From assembly GCA_017938365.1 (NCBI GenBank), contig JAGBBT010000109.1:1-64000 (forward strand): a stretch of DNA of 64,000 nucleotides. The letters are read 5' to 3'. Positions 43,053-52,536 of the stretch are shown one piece after another. Under the pieces are notes generated by a model. It ran no database searches, was not told the DNA's origin, and saw nothing but the letters and a program-made list of their open reading frames with translations. Both the position numbers and the translations under genes were made by a program. Every line of letters begins with the position of its first letter. The stretch's first letter is position 1. The DNA is from Treponema sp. (lineage in GTDB: Bacteria > Spirochaetota > Spirochaetia > Treponematales > Treponemataceae).

Positions 43053-45173
43053 ATGGCATCTAAAAAAAAGTCAGCAAAATCTACTCTTGTTATTGTAGAG
43101 TCTCCTGCAAAAGCTAAAACTATTGAGAAGTATTTGGGTACTGGTTATACAGTAAAAGCTAGTATGGGACATCTTATTGATCTTCCAAAATCAAGAATGG
43201 CGATTAATATTGAGGACAATTTTCAGCCAGAATATATAACCGTGCGTGGTCGTGCAAAGTTATTAAAAGAATTACAAAAAGATGCAAAAAAAAGTGATTA
43301 TGTACTTCTTGCTTCCGATAACGATCGAGAAGGAGAAGCTATTGCTTGGCATTTAAATAATGCACTAAAAGATAAAACAAATGCAGAAATAAAAAGAATT
43401 GTTTTTAATGAAATTACACCTGTAGCAATTAAAGAAGCTGTAAAAAATCCAAATGATATTGATGAATCCAAAGTTAATGCACAAAAAGCAAGGCGTGTTT
43501 TAGATCGTCTTGTTGGTTACAATTTAAGTCCTCTTTTATGGGCTAAAGTAAAAAATGGACTTTCGGCAGGTCGTGTTCAGTCTGTAGCTTTAAGACTTAT
43601 TTGTGAGCGAGAAAAAGAAGTTGAAGATTTTATACCAGAAGAATATTGGTCTTTAGAAGCTGATTTTTCAAAAGGAAAAACTCAATTTACAGCACAGTTA
43701 GTTCAATATAAAGATGGAAAACCAGAATTAAAAAATGAAGAAAGTGTTAATAATATTATTAATGAAATAAAAAATTCAGAATGTAAAGTTATTGAAATAA
43801 AAAATACAGATAAAACTGTAAGACCCAAACCTCCGTTTACAACCAGTAAGTTGCAACAAGCTGCTGCTAATCGATTGGGTTTTACTTCTCGAAAAACTAT
43901 GCAAATTGCACAGCAGTTGTATGAAGGAATCCAGATTGGTTCTAGTAGAGTTGGTTTAATTACATATATGCGTACTGATTCTGTGAGAATTGCTCAGTCG
44001 GCATTAGATGATGCTAGGGCATGGATTGAAAAAAATTATCCAGAAGATTTACCTAAAGAACCAATTTACTATTCCGTTGGTAAAAGTGCTCAAGATGCAC
44101 ATGAATGTATTCGTCCAACTTATATGGATTATACACCAGATAGTGTGAAAGAATATTTAACCCGTGATCAGTTAAGACTTTATACAATTATTTGGGAACG
44201 TTTTTTTTCTAGTCAAATGAATAATGCAAAAACTAGAACTACAAGTGTTGATATTCAGGCTGGGGATGCGATTTTTAGAGTAAGTGCAAGTAAAATAATT
44301 GAAAAAGGATTTTATAGAGTAATAAAGTTGTTATCTTCAAAAGAAGATGTAACAGGAAATTTGCCTTCCTTAAAAGAGGGAGAAGTTTTAGGTAATGCAC
44401 ATAAGTTTTATCCAGAACAGCATTTTACTCAGGGACCTGCACGTTATACAGATGCATCTATTGTAAAAATGTTGGAAGAAAAAGGTATCGGTCGTCCATC
44501 TACTTATGCACCAATTATTTCTGTGTTATTGGATCGATATTATGTTACTCGTTCTAATAAGCAACTTGTTCCAACTGTATTAGGAAAAATGATTTGTAAG
44601 ATTCTTGTAGAAGCTTTTCCTGCTGTAATTAATGAACATTTTACTGCGGAAATAGAGAATAAACTTGATGATGTTGAACAAGATAAAATTATTTGGAATG
44701 AAATGATATCAGATTTCTATGAGCCTTTTAAACATCGAGTAGATGAAGTAGAATCTACAACAGAAAGTATAAAAGGTTTCCTTGATGAAGAAACTCAAAT
44801 AATTTGCGATAAATGTGGCAAAAATATGGTTAAGAAGTTAGGCCGATTTGGATTCTTCTTAGCTTGTTCTGGTTTTCCTGAATGTTATAATACAAAATCA
44901 ATTCCATTGGCAAAATGTCCTGTTGATGGTTGTGATGGTGATATAGTTACACGAAAAACAAAAGGACGTGGAAAAGAATTTTATGGTTGTACGAATTATC
45001 CAAAGTGTAGTTTTATATCTCATTTTAAGCCTATAGATTCAAATTGTCCAAAGTGTGGTTGGTTTATGGTTGAAAAATTTGATAAAAAGAATGGAAACTT
45101 TAAATCATGTATAAATCCTGATTGTGATTATTTGCATTCGGTAGATGAAGTTTCTGACTCATCAGAGATATAA
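43053..45173 (+). CDS. topA: DNA topoisomerase I
   Basis: A 706-residue type IA topoisomerase: Toprim domain (LVIVESPAKAKTIEKYLG, SDNDREGEAIAWHL), active tyrosine Y305 in LITYMRTDSVRI, the EKGIGRPSTYAPIIS motif, then three C-terminal zinc ribbons of four Cys each (CDKCGK...CSGFPEC; CPVDGC...CTNYPKC; CPKCGW...CINPDC). It relaxes negative supercoils. Stop and next start overlap as TAATG. Confidence 0.97.
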   Translation: MASKKKSAKSTLVIVESPAKAKTIEKYLGTGYTVKASMGHLIDLPKSRMAINIEDNFQPEYITVRGRAKLLKELQKDAKKSDYVLLASDNDREGEAIAWHLNNALKDKTNAEIKRIVFNEITPVAIKEAVKNPNDIDESKVNAQKARRVLDRLVGYNLSPLLWAKVKNGLSAGRVQSVALRLICEREKEVEDFIPEEYWSLEADFSKGKTQFTAQLVQYKDGKPELKNEESVNNIINEIKNSECKVIEIKNTDKTVRPKPPFTTSKLQQAAANRLGFTSRKTMQIAQQLYEGIQIGSSRVGLITYMRTDSVRIAQSALDDARAWIEKNYPEDLPKEPIYYSVGKSAQDAHECIRPTYMDYTPDSVKEYLTRDQLRLYTIIWERFFSSQMNNAKTRTTSVDIQAGDAIFRVSASKIIEKGFYRVIKLLSSKEDVTGNLPSLKEGEVLGNAHKFYPEQHFTQGPARYTDASIVKMLEEKGIGRPSTYAPIISVLLDRYYVTRSNKQLVPTVLGKMICKILVEAFPAVINEHFTAEIENKLDDVEQDKIIWNEMISDFYEPFKHRVDEVESTTESIKGFLDEETQIICDKCGKNMVKKLGRFGFFLACSGFPECYNTKSIPLAKCPVDGCDGDIVTRKTKGRGKEFYGCTNYPKCSFISHFKPIDSNCPKCGWFMVEKFDKKNGNFKSCINPDCDYLHSVDEVSDSSEI

Positions 45174-46087
45174 TGAAACTAATAGATGCGATTGAAGAAT
45201 TTCTAATTTATTATAGTTCTGTAAGGGGAATGTCTAAAAATTCTACTGCAGCATATAAAAATGATTTATTGATTTTTTTGAATATGCCATCAATAAAGGG
45301 TAAAAATATTGAAGACATTCAAGAAAATGATTTTCGCTTATGTATAAGTGAATTGTCAAAGAAAAAAAGAAAAGCTACATCTATAAATAGATTTATATCG
45401 GCTGTCAGAGTTTTATTTGCCTATTGTAGAAAATTTGATTATATTAAAATAAATCCTACAACAGAAATAAAAAATGTAAAAATTCCTAAAACTTTACCAA
45501 GGTTCATGACAGGAGTTGAAGTAGACAGAATTTGTGAAGAACCGAAAAAAAATCCACTTTTATGGGCTTTAAGAGATTATGCAATTTTTGAAATGTTATA
45601 TTCTTCTGGATGTCGTTTAAGTGAATTAGTTAATTTGAAAATCGGTGACTTTTCTGTAGATTTATCTTCTGCAAAAGTGAAGGGTAAAGGTAAAAAGGAT
45701 AGAATTGTTTATTTTGGTGAGGATTCTGTAAATGCATTAAAATCGTATTTGTTAGATAGAAAGAAACGATTTAAAATTGAAACTTCTTATGACAAAAATG
45801 ATTTTATATTTGTAAATCAAAAAGGAACTCCTTTAACTTCAAGAGGTGTTGGTTTTATTCTTTCTAAATATTCAAGTGTTGAAGGTACAAAAAGGCATGT
45901 AAATCCTCATGCTTTTAGACATACTTTTGCAACTGCATTAATTTCTAGTGGTGCTGATGTAAGGTTGGTTCAGGAATTACTTGGACATTCTAGTATTTCG
46001 ACGACACAGAGATATACTCATATATCTACAGAAAAAATGATAGAAATGTATAATAAATCCCATCCTCATGGTGGAAATAAAAGTTAA
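45173..46087 (+). CDS. Xer-type tyrosine recombinase, topA-linked copy
   Basis: A 304-residue tyrosine recombinase with R148, K172, H246, R249, H272 and nucleophile Y281 (TTQRYTHI). N-terminal core-binding domain at 1-100. Shares its first base with the topA stop, so it is coupled to topA translation. The position topA-xer-hslV-hslU matches the codV/xerC-clpQ-clpY order of Bacillus, which favours XerC, but this is inferred. Pairs with the copy at 40375. Confidence 0.92.
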   Translation: MKLIDAIEEFLIYYSSVRGMSKNSTAAYKNDLLIFLNMPSIKGKNIEDIQENDFRLCISELSKKKRKATSINRFISAVRVLFAYCRKFDYIKINPTTEIKNVKIPKTLPRFMTGVEVDRICEEPKKNPLLWALRDYAIFEMLYSSGCRLSELVNLKIGDFSVDLSSAKVKGKGKKDRIVYFGEDSVNALKSYLLDRKKRFKIETSYDKNDFIFVNQKGTPLTSRGVGFILSKYSSVEGTKRHVNPHAFRHTFATALISSGADVRLVQELLGHSSISTTQRYTHISTEKMIEMYNKSHPHGGNKS

Positions 46088-46111
46088 ATATTTTTTTAAT
46101 TAGAGGTTTAT

Positions 46112-46651
46112 ATGGAAAAAGTTGAAATTAGAAGTACAACAGTCATTGCCGTAAAAAAAGATGGAAAAGTTGCTATGGCTGGAGATGGACAAGTTACTTT
46201 AGGTAATACTGTTTGTAAAGGAAATGCTCGCAAAGTTCGTAAAATATACAATGGTAAAATTTTAACTGGATTTGCAGGTTCTGTTGCTGATGCTTTTACA
46301 CTTTTGGACAAATTTGAAGAAAAGGTGAAGGAATTTAATGGAGATTTAACAAGATCTGCTGTTGAACTTGCAAAAATTTGGAGAACAGAAAGGTCTTATC
46401 AAAAGTTAGAGGCAATGCTTATTGTTGCTGATTCGTCAAAAATTTTACTTATAAGCGGTGATGGCAATGTAATTGAACCAGAAAATAATGTATTAGCAAT
46501 AGGTTCTGGTGGTAATTATGCTTATTCTGCGGCATTAGCATATTTAGATGTCGGAAATCTTTCAGCAAAAGAAATTGCAGAAAGATCATTAAAGATTGCA
46601 GGAAATATTTGTATATACACAAATAATAATATAACATCAGAAGAAATATAA
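46112..46651 (+). CDS. hslV: HslV, peptidase subunit of HslUV
   Basis: A 179-residue threonine protease: [19 protein letters not shown] near the N-terminus, [48 protein letters not shown]. The catalytic Thr (residue 9 or 10 in RSTT) is preceded by about eight residues (MEKVEIRS), with no alternative start codon closer, so a short propeptide must be removed; similar short propeptides occur in other non-enteric HslV. Forms a barrel capped by HslU. Confidence 0.94.
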   Translation: MEKVEIRSTTVIAVKKDGKVAMAGDGQVTLGNTVCKGNARKVRKIYNGKILTGFAGSVADAFTLLDKFEEKVKEFNGDLTRSAVELAKIWRTERSYQKLEAMLIVADSSKILLISGDGNVIEPENNVLAIGSGGNYAYSAALAYLDVGNLSAKEIAERSLKIAGNICIYTNNNITSEEI

Positions 46652-46666
46652 AAAAGGAATTTAATA

Positions 46667-48076
46667 ATGAGTAATTTAAATGGTCTTACACCAAAACAAA
46701 TTGTTGAAAAATTAGACCAATATATTATTGGTCAAGAAAAAGCAAAAAAAGCAGTTGCTATTGCTCTTAGAAATAGAGAAAGAAGATTTCATTTGTCAGA
46801 AGATATTAGAGATGAAGTTGCTCCAAAGAATATTCTTATGATGGGTCCTACAGGTGTTGGAAAAACTGAAATTGCAAGGCGTTTAGCAAAACTTGTTAAT
46901 GCACCTTTTTTAAAAGTTGAGGCTACAAAATATACAGAAGTAGGATATGTTGGTCGAGATGTAGAAAGTATGATTCGAGATCTTATGGCAGTTGGTTACA
47001 ATAATGTTAAACAAGAAATGGAAGATCAACTTAGAGAGCAAAGTTTGCCAAAAGTTGAAGAAAAGTTGCTTGATTTATTGTTACCTGGATCTGAAAATAA
47101 AAAAAGTCAAAAGAAAGAAGATTCTAATGTTTCGGATAATGTGATTCAGTTGACATCGCCTATAATGTCAGAAAATCAACAGGATTCAAAAAATGAAACA
47201 AGAGAAAAATTCCGTCAAATGCTAAAAGACGGAAAACTTGAAGATAGAGAAGTCGAAGTCACTGTAAAAAAATCTCCTCGTGGTCCAAGTATGGAAATTA
47301 TTGCTGGTGGAAGCATGGATGATTTACAAGCTGGAATGCAGGATTTACAAAATCTTCTCATGGGTGGCCGTTCAAAAAAGAAAATGGTTACAGTTCGTGA
47401 GGCACGAAAAATTCTTATGGAAGAAACTCTTGATTCTATGATCGATACTGATAAAGTAACTGATATAGCTAAAGATCGTGTTGAACAAAGTGGAATTATA
47501 TTTATTGATGAAATTGATAAAATAGCCACAAAAGGTGGACAATCAAGTGGAAGAGATGTAAGTCGAGAAGGTGTACAAAGAGATATTCTTCCTATTGTTG
47601 AAGGTTCTAAGGTTAATACAAAGTATGGTGTTGTAGATACAACTCATATTTTATTTATCGCTGCAGGTGCTTTTAGTATGAGTACTCCAAGTGACTTAAT
47701 TCCTGAGCTACAAGGTCGTTTCCCGTTAAGAGTTGAGTTAGAATCTTTGAAAAAGGAAGAGTTTAAGAGAATTCTTTTAGAACCAAAAAATGCATTAACA
47801 AAGCAATATATTGCACTTCTTGGAACAGAAGGTTTGACTATCGAATTTAGTGATGATGCAATAGATAGAATGAGTTTCTTGGCTGAAGATGTAAACTCTC
47901 GTAGTGAAAATATCGGAGCCAGAAGATTACATACAATAATGGAAAAAGTAACGGAAGAAATCAGTTTTACTGCTGATGAACATAGTGGTGAAACAATTGT
48001 AATTGATAGTGATTTTGTGGATAAACGCTTGGAAGGTGTTGTTACAGATCAAGATTTAAGTCGTTATATTTTGTAA
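46667..48076 (+). CDS. hslU: HslU, ATPase subunit of HslUV
   Basis: A 469-residue AAA+ unfoldase: LTPKQIVEKLDQYIIGQEKAK, Walker A GPTGVGKT at 60-67, the pore motif GYVGRDVESMIRDL, Walker B IIFIDEIDKIA, and the C-terminal VDKRLEGVVTDQDLSRYIL ending in an aliphatic residue that docks into HslV. A charged I-domain insertion runs from about 115 to 250. Starts 15 bases after hslV. Confidence 0.97.
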   Translation: MSNLNGLTPKQIVEKLDQYIIGQEKAKKAVAIALRNRERRFHLSEDIRDEVAPKNILMMGPTGVGKTEIARRLAKLVNAPFLKVEATKYTEVGYVGRDVESMIRDLMAVGYNNVKQEMEDQLREQSLPKVEEKLLDLLLPGSENKKSQKKEDSNVSDNVIQLTSPIMSENQQDSKNETREKFRQMLKDGKLEDREVEVTVKKSPRGPSMEIIAGGSMDDLQAGMQDLQNLLMGGRSKKKMVTVREARKILMEETLDSMIDTDKVTDIAKDRVEQSGIIFIDEIDKIATKGGQSSGRDVSREGVQRDILPIVEGSKVNTKYGVVDTTHILFIAAGAFSMSTPSDLIPELQGRFPLRVELESLKKEEFKRILLEPKNALTKQYIALLGTEGLTIEFSDDAIDRMSFLAEDVNSRSENIGARRLHTIMEKVTEEISFTADEHSGETIVIDSDFVDKRLEGVVTDQDLSRYIL

Positions 48077-48081
48077 TTATT

Positions 48082-48117
48082 AAAAAAGTGGTCTACTAAA
48101 ATGTGACCACTTTTTTC
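48082..48117 (+). terminator. Terminator at the end of the mraZ-hslU run
   Basis: AAAAAAGTGGTC (48082-48093) pairs with GACCACTTTTTT (48105-48116) across an 11-base loop. It is the first strong terminator seen after mraZ, so about 15.5 kb may be read through. Confidence 0.9.
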
Positions 48118-48148
48118 TTTCAGGCGATTGATGATATAATTTTTGAAG

Positions 48149-48177
48149 TTGAGTAATGTAATTAAATTTTATATAAT
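48149..48177 (+). promoter_or_regulatory. Putative sigma-70 promoter of argH, near-leaderless
   Basis: TTGAGT (48149-48154), exactly 17 bases, TATAAT (48172-48177), then nine bases to the argH ATG, giving a leader of at most a few bases. An earlier extended -10 TGATATAAT at 48132-48140 is an alternative giving a 40-base leader without a ribosome site. Confidence 0.6.
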
Positions 48178-48186
48178 TCAAAAGTT

Positions 48187-49617
48187 ATGTCAGAAAAAAA
48201 TTCTTCACACGGTACAATTACAAATAATAATCATGCAGCGTTGTGGCATGGTCGTTTTGCAGAAGGTCCAGATGCGGCTGCTGTAGAATTTGAAACTTCA
48301 ATTTATGTTGATGAGCGTATGGCCATAGACGACATAAATGGTTCTAAAGCTCATGCTCAAATGCTTTGTAATCAAGGAATTATTTCTTCTGAAGAAAATG
48401 ATCAGATTCAGAAGGGTTTAGATTCTATAGAAAAAGATTTGTTATCCGGAAATTTGGAAATAGATTATAGTGCAGAAGATATTCATTCTTTTGTAGAAGC
48501 AACACTTACAGATCGTATTGGTGATGCTGGAAAAAAAGTTCATACAGGTAGAAGTCGTAATGATCAGATAGCGTTGGATGAACGATTGTATTTAAGAAGA
48601 GCAATTCCTGATTTGCAAAAAAATATTGCTTCTTTGATTAAAACTTTATCTGATATAGCAAGGGAGCATACTAATTCATTATTAACTGGTTATACTCATA
48701 TGCAACATGCTCAGCCAGGAACTTTAGCTCAGCATTTATGTGCATGGGCATTTATGTTGGTTCGTGATTATGAAAGATTGTCTGATTCCTTAAAAAGAGT
48801 TTCTTTGAGTCCTTTAGGTAGTGGTGCTTTAGCAGGATCAGGACTTCCTTTGGATAGAGAATTTGTTGCAAAAAAATTAGGATTCGATGGAGTTACTCAT
48901 AATTCGTTAGATAGTGTTTCTGATAGGGATTATTGTATTGAATTTACTTCTGATTTTGCTTTATTACAGAGTCACCTAAGTAGAATGTGTGAAGAGATCG
49001 TGTTATGGGCAACAACAGAATTTGGATTTATTGATTTAAGTGAAAAATGGTCTACAGGATCTTCAATAATGCCTCAGAAAAAAAATCCTGATTTTGCAGA
49101 ATTAATAAGAGGAAGAACAGGTAAAGTTTACGGTAATTTGATTAATTTACTAGTAATGATGAAAGGTTTGCCTCTTTCTTATGATAGAGATATGCAAGAA
49201 GATAAAGCTCCGTTATTTGAAGCTTTAGATACTGTAAAAGGGAATTTAATTGTTTTTGAAGCAATGATTTCTTCTGCAAAATGGAATAAAGATAAAATGG
49301 CAGCAAGTTGTTATGGTGGTTTTGCAAATGCTACTGATGTTGCTGATTATCTTGTAAGAAAGGGAATGCCTTTTAGAACTGCTCATGGTGTTGCTGCTCA
49401 GTGTGTTAGATTATGTATTGAAAAAAACTTTACAGCAATTGAGGAGTTGTCCATTGAAGATATGAAAAATATATCTGATTTGTTTGAAGTTGATATTTTT
49501 GAAAAAATTACACCAGAAGCATGTATGAAAGCAAGAAAAACAACGGGAGGTCCTGCTCCTGAACAAACTGATAAACAGATTTTATTCTTACAAAAATTTT
49601 GTGAGGGTAAGTTTTAA
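48187..49617 (+). CDS. argH: Argininosuccinate lyase
   Basis: A 476-residue fumarase/aspartase-superfamily enzyme: LWHGRFAEGPD, SIYVDERMAIDDINGSKAHA, HTGRSRNDQIALDERLYLRR, TGYTHMQHAQPGTLAQH, and the signature GSSIMPQKKNPD at 291-302 with the catalytic serine loop. It splits argininosuccinate to arginine and fumarate. No other arginine-synthesis gene is in the window. It precedes an amino-acid transporter. The ATG lacks a ribosome site. Confidence 0.96.
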   Translation: MSEKNSSHGTITNNNHAALWHGRFAEGPDAAAVEFETSIYVDERMAIDDINGSKAHAQMLCNQGIISSEENDQIQKGLDSIEKDLLSGNLEIDYSAEDIHSFVEATLTDRIGDAGKKVHTGRSRNDQIALDERLYLRRAIPDLQKNIASLIKTLSDIAREHTNSLLTGYTHMQHAQPGTLAQHLCAWAFMLVRDYERLSDSLKRVSLSPLGSGALAGSGLPLDREFVAKKLGFDGVTHNSLDSVSDRDYCIEFTSDFALLQSHLSRMCEEIVLWATTEFGFIDLSEKWSTGSSIMPQKKNPDFAELIRGRTGKVYGNLINLLVMMKGLPLSYDRDMQEDKAPLFEALDTVKGNLIVFEAMISSAKWNKDKMAASCYGGFANATDVADYLVRKGMPFRTAHGVAAQCVRLCIEKNFTAIEELSIEDMKNISDLFEVDIFEKITPEACMKARKTTGGPAPEQTDKQILFLQKFCEGKF

Positions 49618-49634
49618 ATATAAAATTTCTGAAA

Positions 49635-49714
49635 TATAATAAATGTTTCAGATTTTAGTTTGCGTAGCAAACTTAATATTAAGCCGAGGTTTTTCGGTTA
49701 TTTGTGGAGTTTTT
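49635..49714 (+). promoter_or_regulatory. Promoter and structured leader of the amino-acid ABC transporter
   Basis: TATAAT at 49635-49640 could start transcription near 49647. The ~68-base leader has two tandem hairpins: AGTTTGC-GTA-GCAAACT (49657-49673, perfect) and TAA(G)CCGA...TCGGTTA (49679-49700, one bulge). The second ends five bases before the GGAG ribosome site. No T run, so not a terminator. May stabilise mRNA or control translation. Confidence 0.45.
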
Positions 49715-50548
49715 ATGAAAAAAATTCTTTCTGTTGTGTTTGCAATTATTGCATTAACTTGTTTTATTGGTTGTTCAAAAAAGAATGAAAATCAGAAGGA
49801 TAATTCTGTTGCTGAACTTTTAAGTCGTGGAGAATTTGTTCTTGGATTGGATGATTCTTTTCCTCCATTAGGATTTAGAGATGCTAACAATGAAATTGTT
49901 GGTTTTGATATTGATTTAGCAAAAGAAGTTGCTGTTAGACTTGGTGTTAGTTTTCGTGCTCAGCCAATAGATTGGGCGTCAAAAGAACAAGAGCTTGCTA
50001 CAGGTAAGATTGATTGTATTTGGAATGGTTTAACTATTACTGAAGAAAGATTGAAGGCTCTTTCATTTACAAAACCTTATTTGAATAATGCACAGGTTGT
50101 TGTTGTAAAGTCTGACTCTGGTATAAAAACACTTGCTGATTTAGCAGGAAAAACAATTGGGTTACAGGCTGGAAGTTCAGCAGCTGATGCAGTTGAATCA
50201 ACAAAAATTGAAGGATCATCTGCATTTGGTTTTGCAGATTCATTAAAATCTGTTGTTGAATTTAAAGAAAATATTACAGCTCTTAATGACTTGGAAATTG
50301 GTGGTGTTTCTGGGGTTGTAATGGACTCAATCGTAGCAAATTATGCTATTCAGTCTACAGGAAAACCTTTTGTTGTTCTTGAAGAGGGTTTAGCTCCTGA
50401 AGCTTATGGAATTGCATTTAGAAAAACTGATGTAGAATTGACACAGAAAGTTCAATCTATTCTTGAAGAAATGGCAAAAGATGGTACTGTTGCTGCTATT
50501 TCTACAAAATGGTTTGGTTCTGATATTTCTGTAATTGGTAAAAACTAA
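49715..50548 (+). CDS. Amino-acid ABC transporter substrate-binding lipoprotein
   Basis: A 277-residue family-3 periplasmic binding protein. The ATG at 49715 follows GGAG and gives a lipoprotein signal (MKKILSVVFAIIALTCFIGC, Cys20); upstream starts add a nonsense stretch. Mature part: GEFVLGLDDSFPPLGFRD, VGFDIDLAKEVAVRLG, WNGLTITEERLKALSFTKPY, LAGKTIGLQAGSSA, and the end AISTKWFGSDISV. Binds a polar amino acid; the ligand cannot be told by eye. Confidence 0.92.
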   Translation: MKKILSVVFAIIALTCFIGCSKKNENQKDNSVAELLSRGEFVLGLDDSFPPLGFRDANNEIVGFDIDLAKEVAVRLGVSFRAQPIDWASKEQELATGKIDCIWNGLTITEERLKALSFTKPYLNNAQVVVVKSDSGIKTLADLAGKTIGLQAGSSAADAVESTKIEGSSAFGFADSLKSVVEFKENITALNDLEIGGVSGVVMDSIVANYAIQSTGKPFVVLEEGLAPEAYGIAFRKTDVELTQKVQSILEEMAKDGTVAAISTKWFGSDISVIGKN

Positions 50549-50563
50549 TTAAATAAATTTAAG

Positions 50564-50605
50564 ACTAGGGGCTGTCCTATTTATTATTTTGTGACAGTCC
50601 CTAGT
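50564..50605 (+). terminator. Intercistronic hairpin between binding-protein and permease genes
   Basis: ACTAGGGGCTGTC (50564-50576) pairs with GACAGTCCCTAGT (50593-50605) with one G-U pair and a 16-base loop; the following bases are only weakly T-rich. Such hairpins usually protect the binding-protein mRNA or cause partial termination, giving more binding protein than permease. Confidence 0.75.
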
Positions 50606-50632
50606 TTATTTTAAAACAAGGAGTGTAGCAAA

Positions 50633-51268
50633 ATGCTTAATTTAATTAAGTTTATGTTAGAAGGTAGTGTTATTACAATTGAGATTTTTTTGCTTACTCT
50701 TTTATTTTCTGTTCCTTTAGGATTGCCAATTGCTGCATCTCGCATGTCAAAAGTAAAGCCTATTTCATTGATTGCAAACATATTTTTGCTTGTAATTAGA
50801 GGTACACCTCTTATGTTGCAATTGATTGTTGTATACTTTGCTCCTTATTATCTGTTTAATGTTTCTTACGATCGTTTTACAGCTGCAATCATAGCACTTT
50901 CAATTAATTATGCTTGTTATTTTGCTGAAATTTATCGTGGTGGAATACAAAGTATTTCAGTAGGTCAATATGAAGCTAGTAAAGTACTTGGATATGGAAA
51001 AATTCAAACATTTTTTAGGATTATTTTGCCACAAGTTATAAAACGAATTATTCCATCGATGGGGAATGAAGTTATTACTCTTGTAAAAGATACGGCCCTT
51101 GTTCAGGTAATTGGTGTTACAGAACTTTTGCGAACTGCCCAAAACCAACAAAGTAGATTATTTTCTACAACTCCAATTTTTATTGCTGGGATATTTTATT
51201 TTTTTATGAATTGGATTGTATCATTTATTTTTATTCGTATAGAAAAAAGATTAGATTATTATAAATAA
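50633..51268 (+). CDS. Amino-acid ABC transporter permease
   Basis: A 211-residue HisM/GlnP-type permease with about five helices: [56 protein letters not shown] and the EAA-type loop [37 protein letters not shown]. Likely a homodimer since only one permease gene is present. Preceded by AAGGAG and the intercistronic hairpin. Confidence 0.92.
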   Translation: MLNLIKFMLEGSVITIEIFLLTLLFSVPLGLPIAASRMSKVKPISLIANIFLLVIRGTPLMLQLIVVYFAPYYLFNVSYDRFTAAIIALSINYACYFAEIYRGGIQSISVGQYEASKVLGYGKIQTFFRIILPQVIKRIIPSMGNEVITLVKDTALVQVIGVTELLRTAQNQQSRLFSTTPIFIAGIFYFFMNWIVSFIFIRIEKRLDYYK

Positions 51269-51293
51269 TTTATGTTTTAGTATAGAGGCATAT

Positions 51294-52049
51294 ATGGAAC
51301 CAATTATTTCTGTCAAAAATATAAAAAAGAGTTTTAATGATGGTGTTCAGGTTTTAAATGATATTTCATTTGAAGTTAATAAGGGCGAAGTTCTAGGAAT
51401 TATTGGTCCAAGTGGTAGTGGAAAATCTACTATGCTTAGATGTATTGCTCAGTTAGAGACGGTTCAAAGTGGTTCTATTTCTATTTGTGGAGAAAAACTT
51501 GTAGATAATGGCATATATGCAGATAAAAAAACACAGCGTCAAATAGGATTGAAATTAGGATTTGTATTCCAAAATTTTAATTTGTTTCCCCATATGAGTG
51601 TTTTACAGAATATAATTGATCCACAAATCCATGTATTAAAAATAAAAAAAGAAGAAGCTGTAAATAATGCTGTTTTGTTATTAGACAGAATGGGACTTTC
51701 GGATAAACAAGACTCTTACCCTTGTGAGTTATCTGGTGGTCAACAGCAAAGGGTTTCTATTGCAAGAGCTTTAGCTTTAAAACCTGATGTGTTGTTATTT
51801 GATGAACCTACATCTGCCTTAGATCCTGAATTAACAGGTGAAATTCTATCTGTAATTAGACAGTTAGCTGAAGAAAAAATGACTATGGTTGTTGTTACTC
51901 ATGAAATGGCCTTTGCTCGTGATACAAGTGATAAATTGATTTTTATGGATGCAGGTGTAATTGTTGAATCTGGTAATCCTATTCAGTTGATAAATAATCC
52001 TAAAACTGACCGTATGAAAGAATTTTTAAAAAGATTTAATTCGAAATAA
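51294..52049 (+). CDS. Amino-acid ABC transporter ATPase
   Basis: A 251-residue ATPase: Walker A GPSGSGKS at 38-45, LSGGQ at 146-150, Walker B LLFDEP at 167-172 and [23 protein letters not shown] as H-loop. Matches GlnQ/HisP-type polar amino-acid uptake ATPases. It follows the permease by 25 bases and completes the transporter. Confidence 0.95.
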   Translation: MEPIISVKNIKKSFNDGVQVLNDISFEVNKGEVLGIIGPSGSGKSTMLRCIAQLETVQSGSISICGEKLVDNGIYADKKTQRQIGLKLGFVFQNFNLFPHMSVLQNIIDPQIHVLKIKKEEAVNNAVLLLDRMGLSDKQDSYPCELSGGQQQRVSIARALALKPDVLLFDEPTSALDPELTGEILSVIRQLAEEKMTMVVVTHEMAFARDTSDKLIFMDAGVIVESGNPIQLINNPKTDRMKEFLKRFNSK

Positions 52050-52077
52050 TTTTTTTTCTTAAATATTTTTATATGCA

Positions 52078-52086
52078 ACCGATAAT
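52078..52086 (+). promoter_or_regulatory. Putative promoter -10 element of the flgB operon
   Basis: ACCGATAA (52078-52085) resembles a sigma-28 -10; TTAAAT lies about 18 bases upstream. Read as sigma-70, GATAAT (52081-52086) ends six bases before the flgB ATG. Either way there is no room for a ribosome site. Confidence 0.45.
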
Positions 52087-52092
52087 AAATGT

Positions 52093-52509
52093 ATGAATAC
52101 ATTTAAACGATCAGTTGAATTATTACATAGGGCAATGGATGTTAATTCGTTGCGATATCAAGTCTCTGCAAATAATATTGCTAATTCTGGTGTTCCAAAT
52201 TATAAACGCCAAGTTGTAAACTTTGAGAGTGAATTAAAACGTGCTTTTGAAAGTCAGCAAAATGCTAAAAATCAAATCCAACTAACACAAACTGATAATC
52301 GTCATATGTCTTTGGAACAACCTTATGATTGGAGGAATGTAGAACCTCGTCGTGTAACTGATTGGACAACAACTGCAAATGCAAACGGAAATAATGTCGA
52401 TCCTGAATATGAAGCAACAAATATTCTTAAGATTCAGATGAATTATAGACTTTTATCACAATTGCAAAATTTTGAATTTAGTCAACTAAAACTTGCAATG
52501 AGAAAGTAG
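52093..52509 (+). CDS. flgB: FlgB, proximal rod protein
   Basis: A 138-residue rod protein: SVELLHRAMDVNSLRYQVSA, NNIANSGVPNYKRQVVNFES, and the C-terminal VDPEYEATNILKIQMNYRLL. It forms the rod near the MS ring of the periplasmic flagellum. First gene of the flagellar operon; no ribosome site. It begins 43 bases after the ABC ATPase gene. Confidence 0.94.
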   Translation: MNTFKRSVELLHRAMDVNSLRYQVSANNIANSGVPNYKRQVVNFESELKRAFESQQNAKNQIQLTQTDNRHMSLEQPYDWRNVEPRRVTDWTTTANANGNNVDPEYEATNILKIQMNYRLLSQLQNFEFSQLKLAMRK

Positions 52510-52536
52510 TGAATAATTATTTTTTGAGGTAGAAAA

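Noticed and set aside
40375..46087. Two tyrosine recombinases as integrases of a mobile element
   Set aside because: Both have XerC/XerD length and motifs, lie in a tight operon with ftsZ, dprA, topA and hslVU, and no att repeats or cargo are present.
48132..48140. Upstream extended -10 (TGATATAAT) as the sole argH promoter
   Set aside because: It lacks a good -35, and the downstream TTGAGT-17-TATAAT is better; kept only as an alternative.
49641..49714. Leader as a known amino-acid riboswitch (glycine, lysine) or T-box
   Set aside because: Too short, no conserved core or T-box sequence, and no terminator stem.
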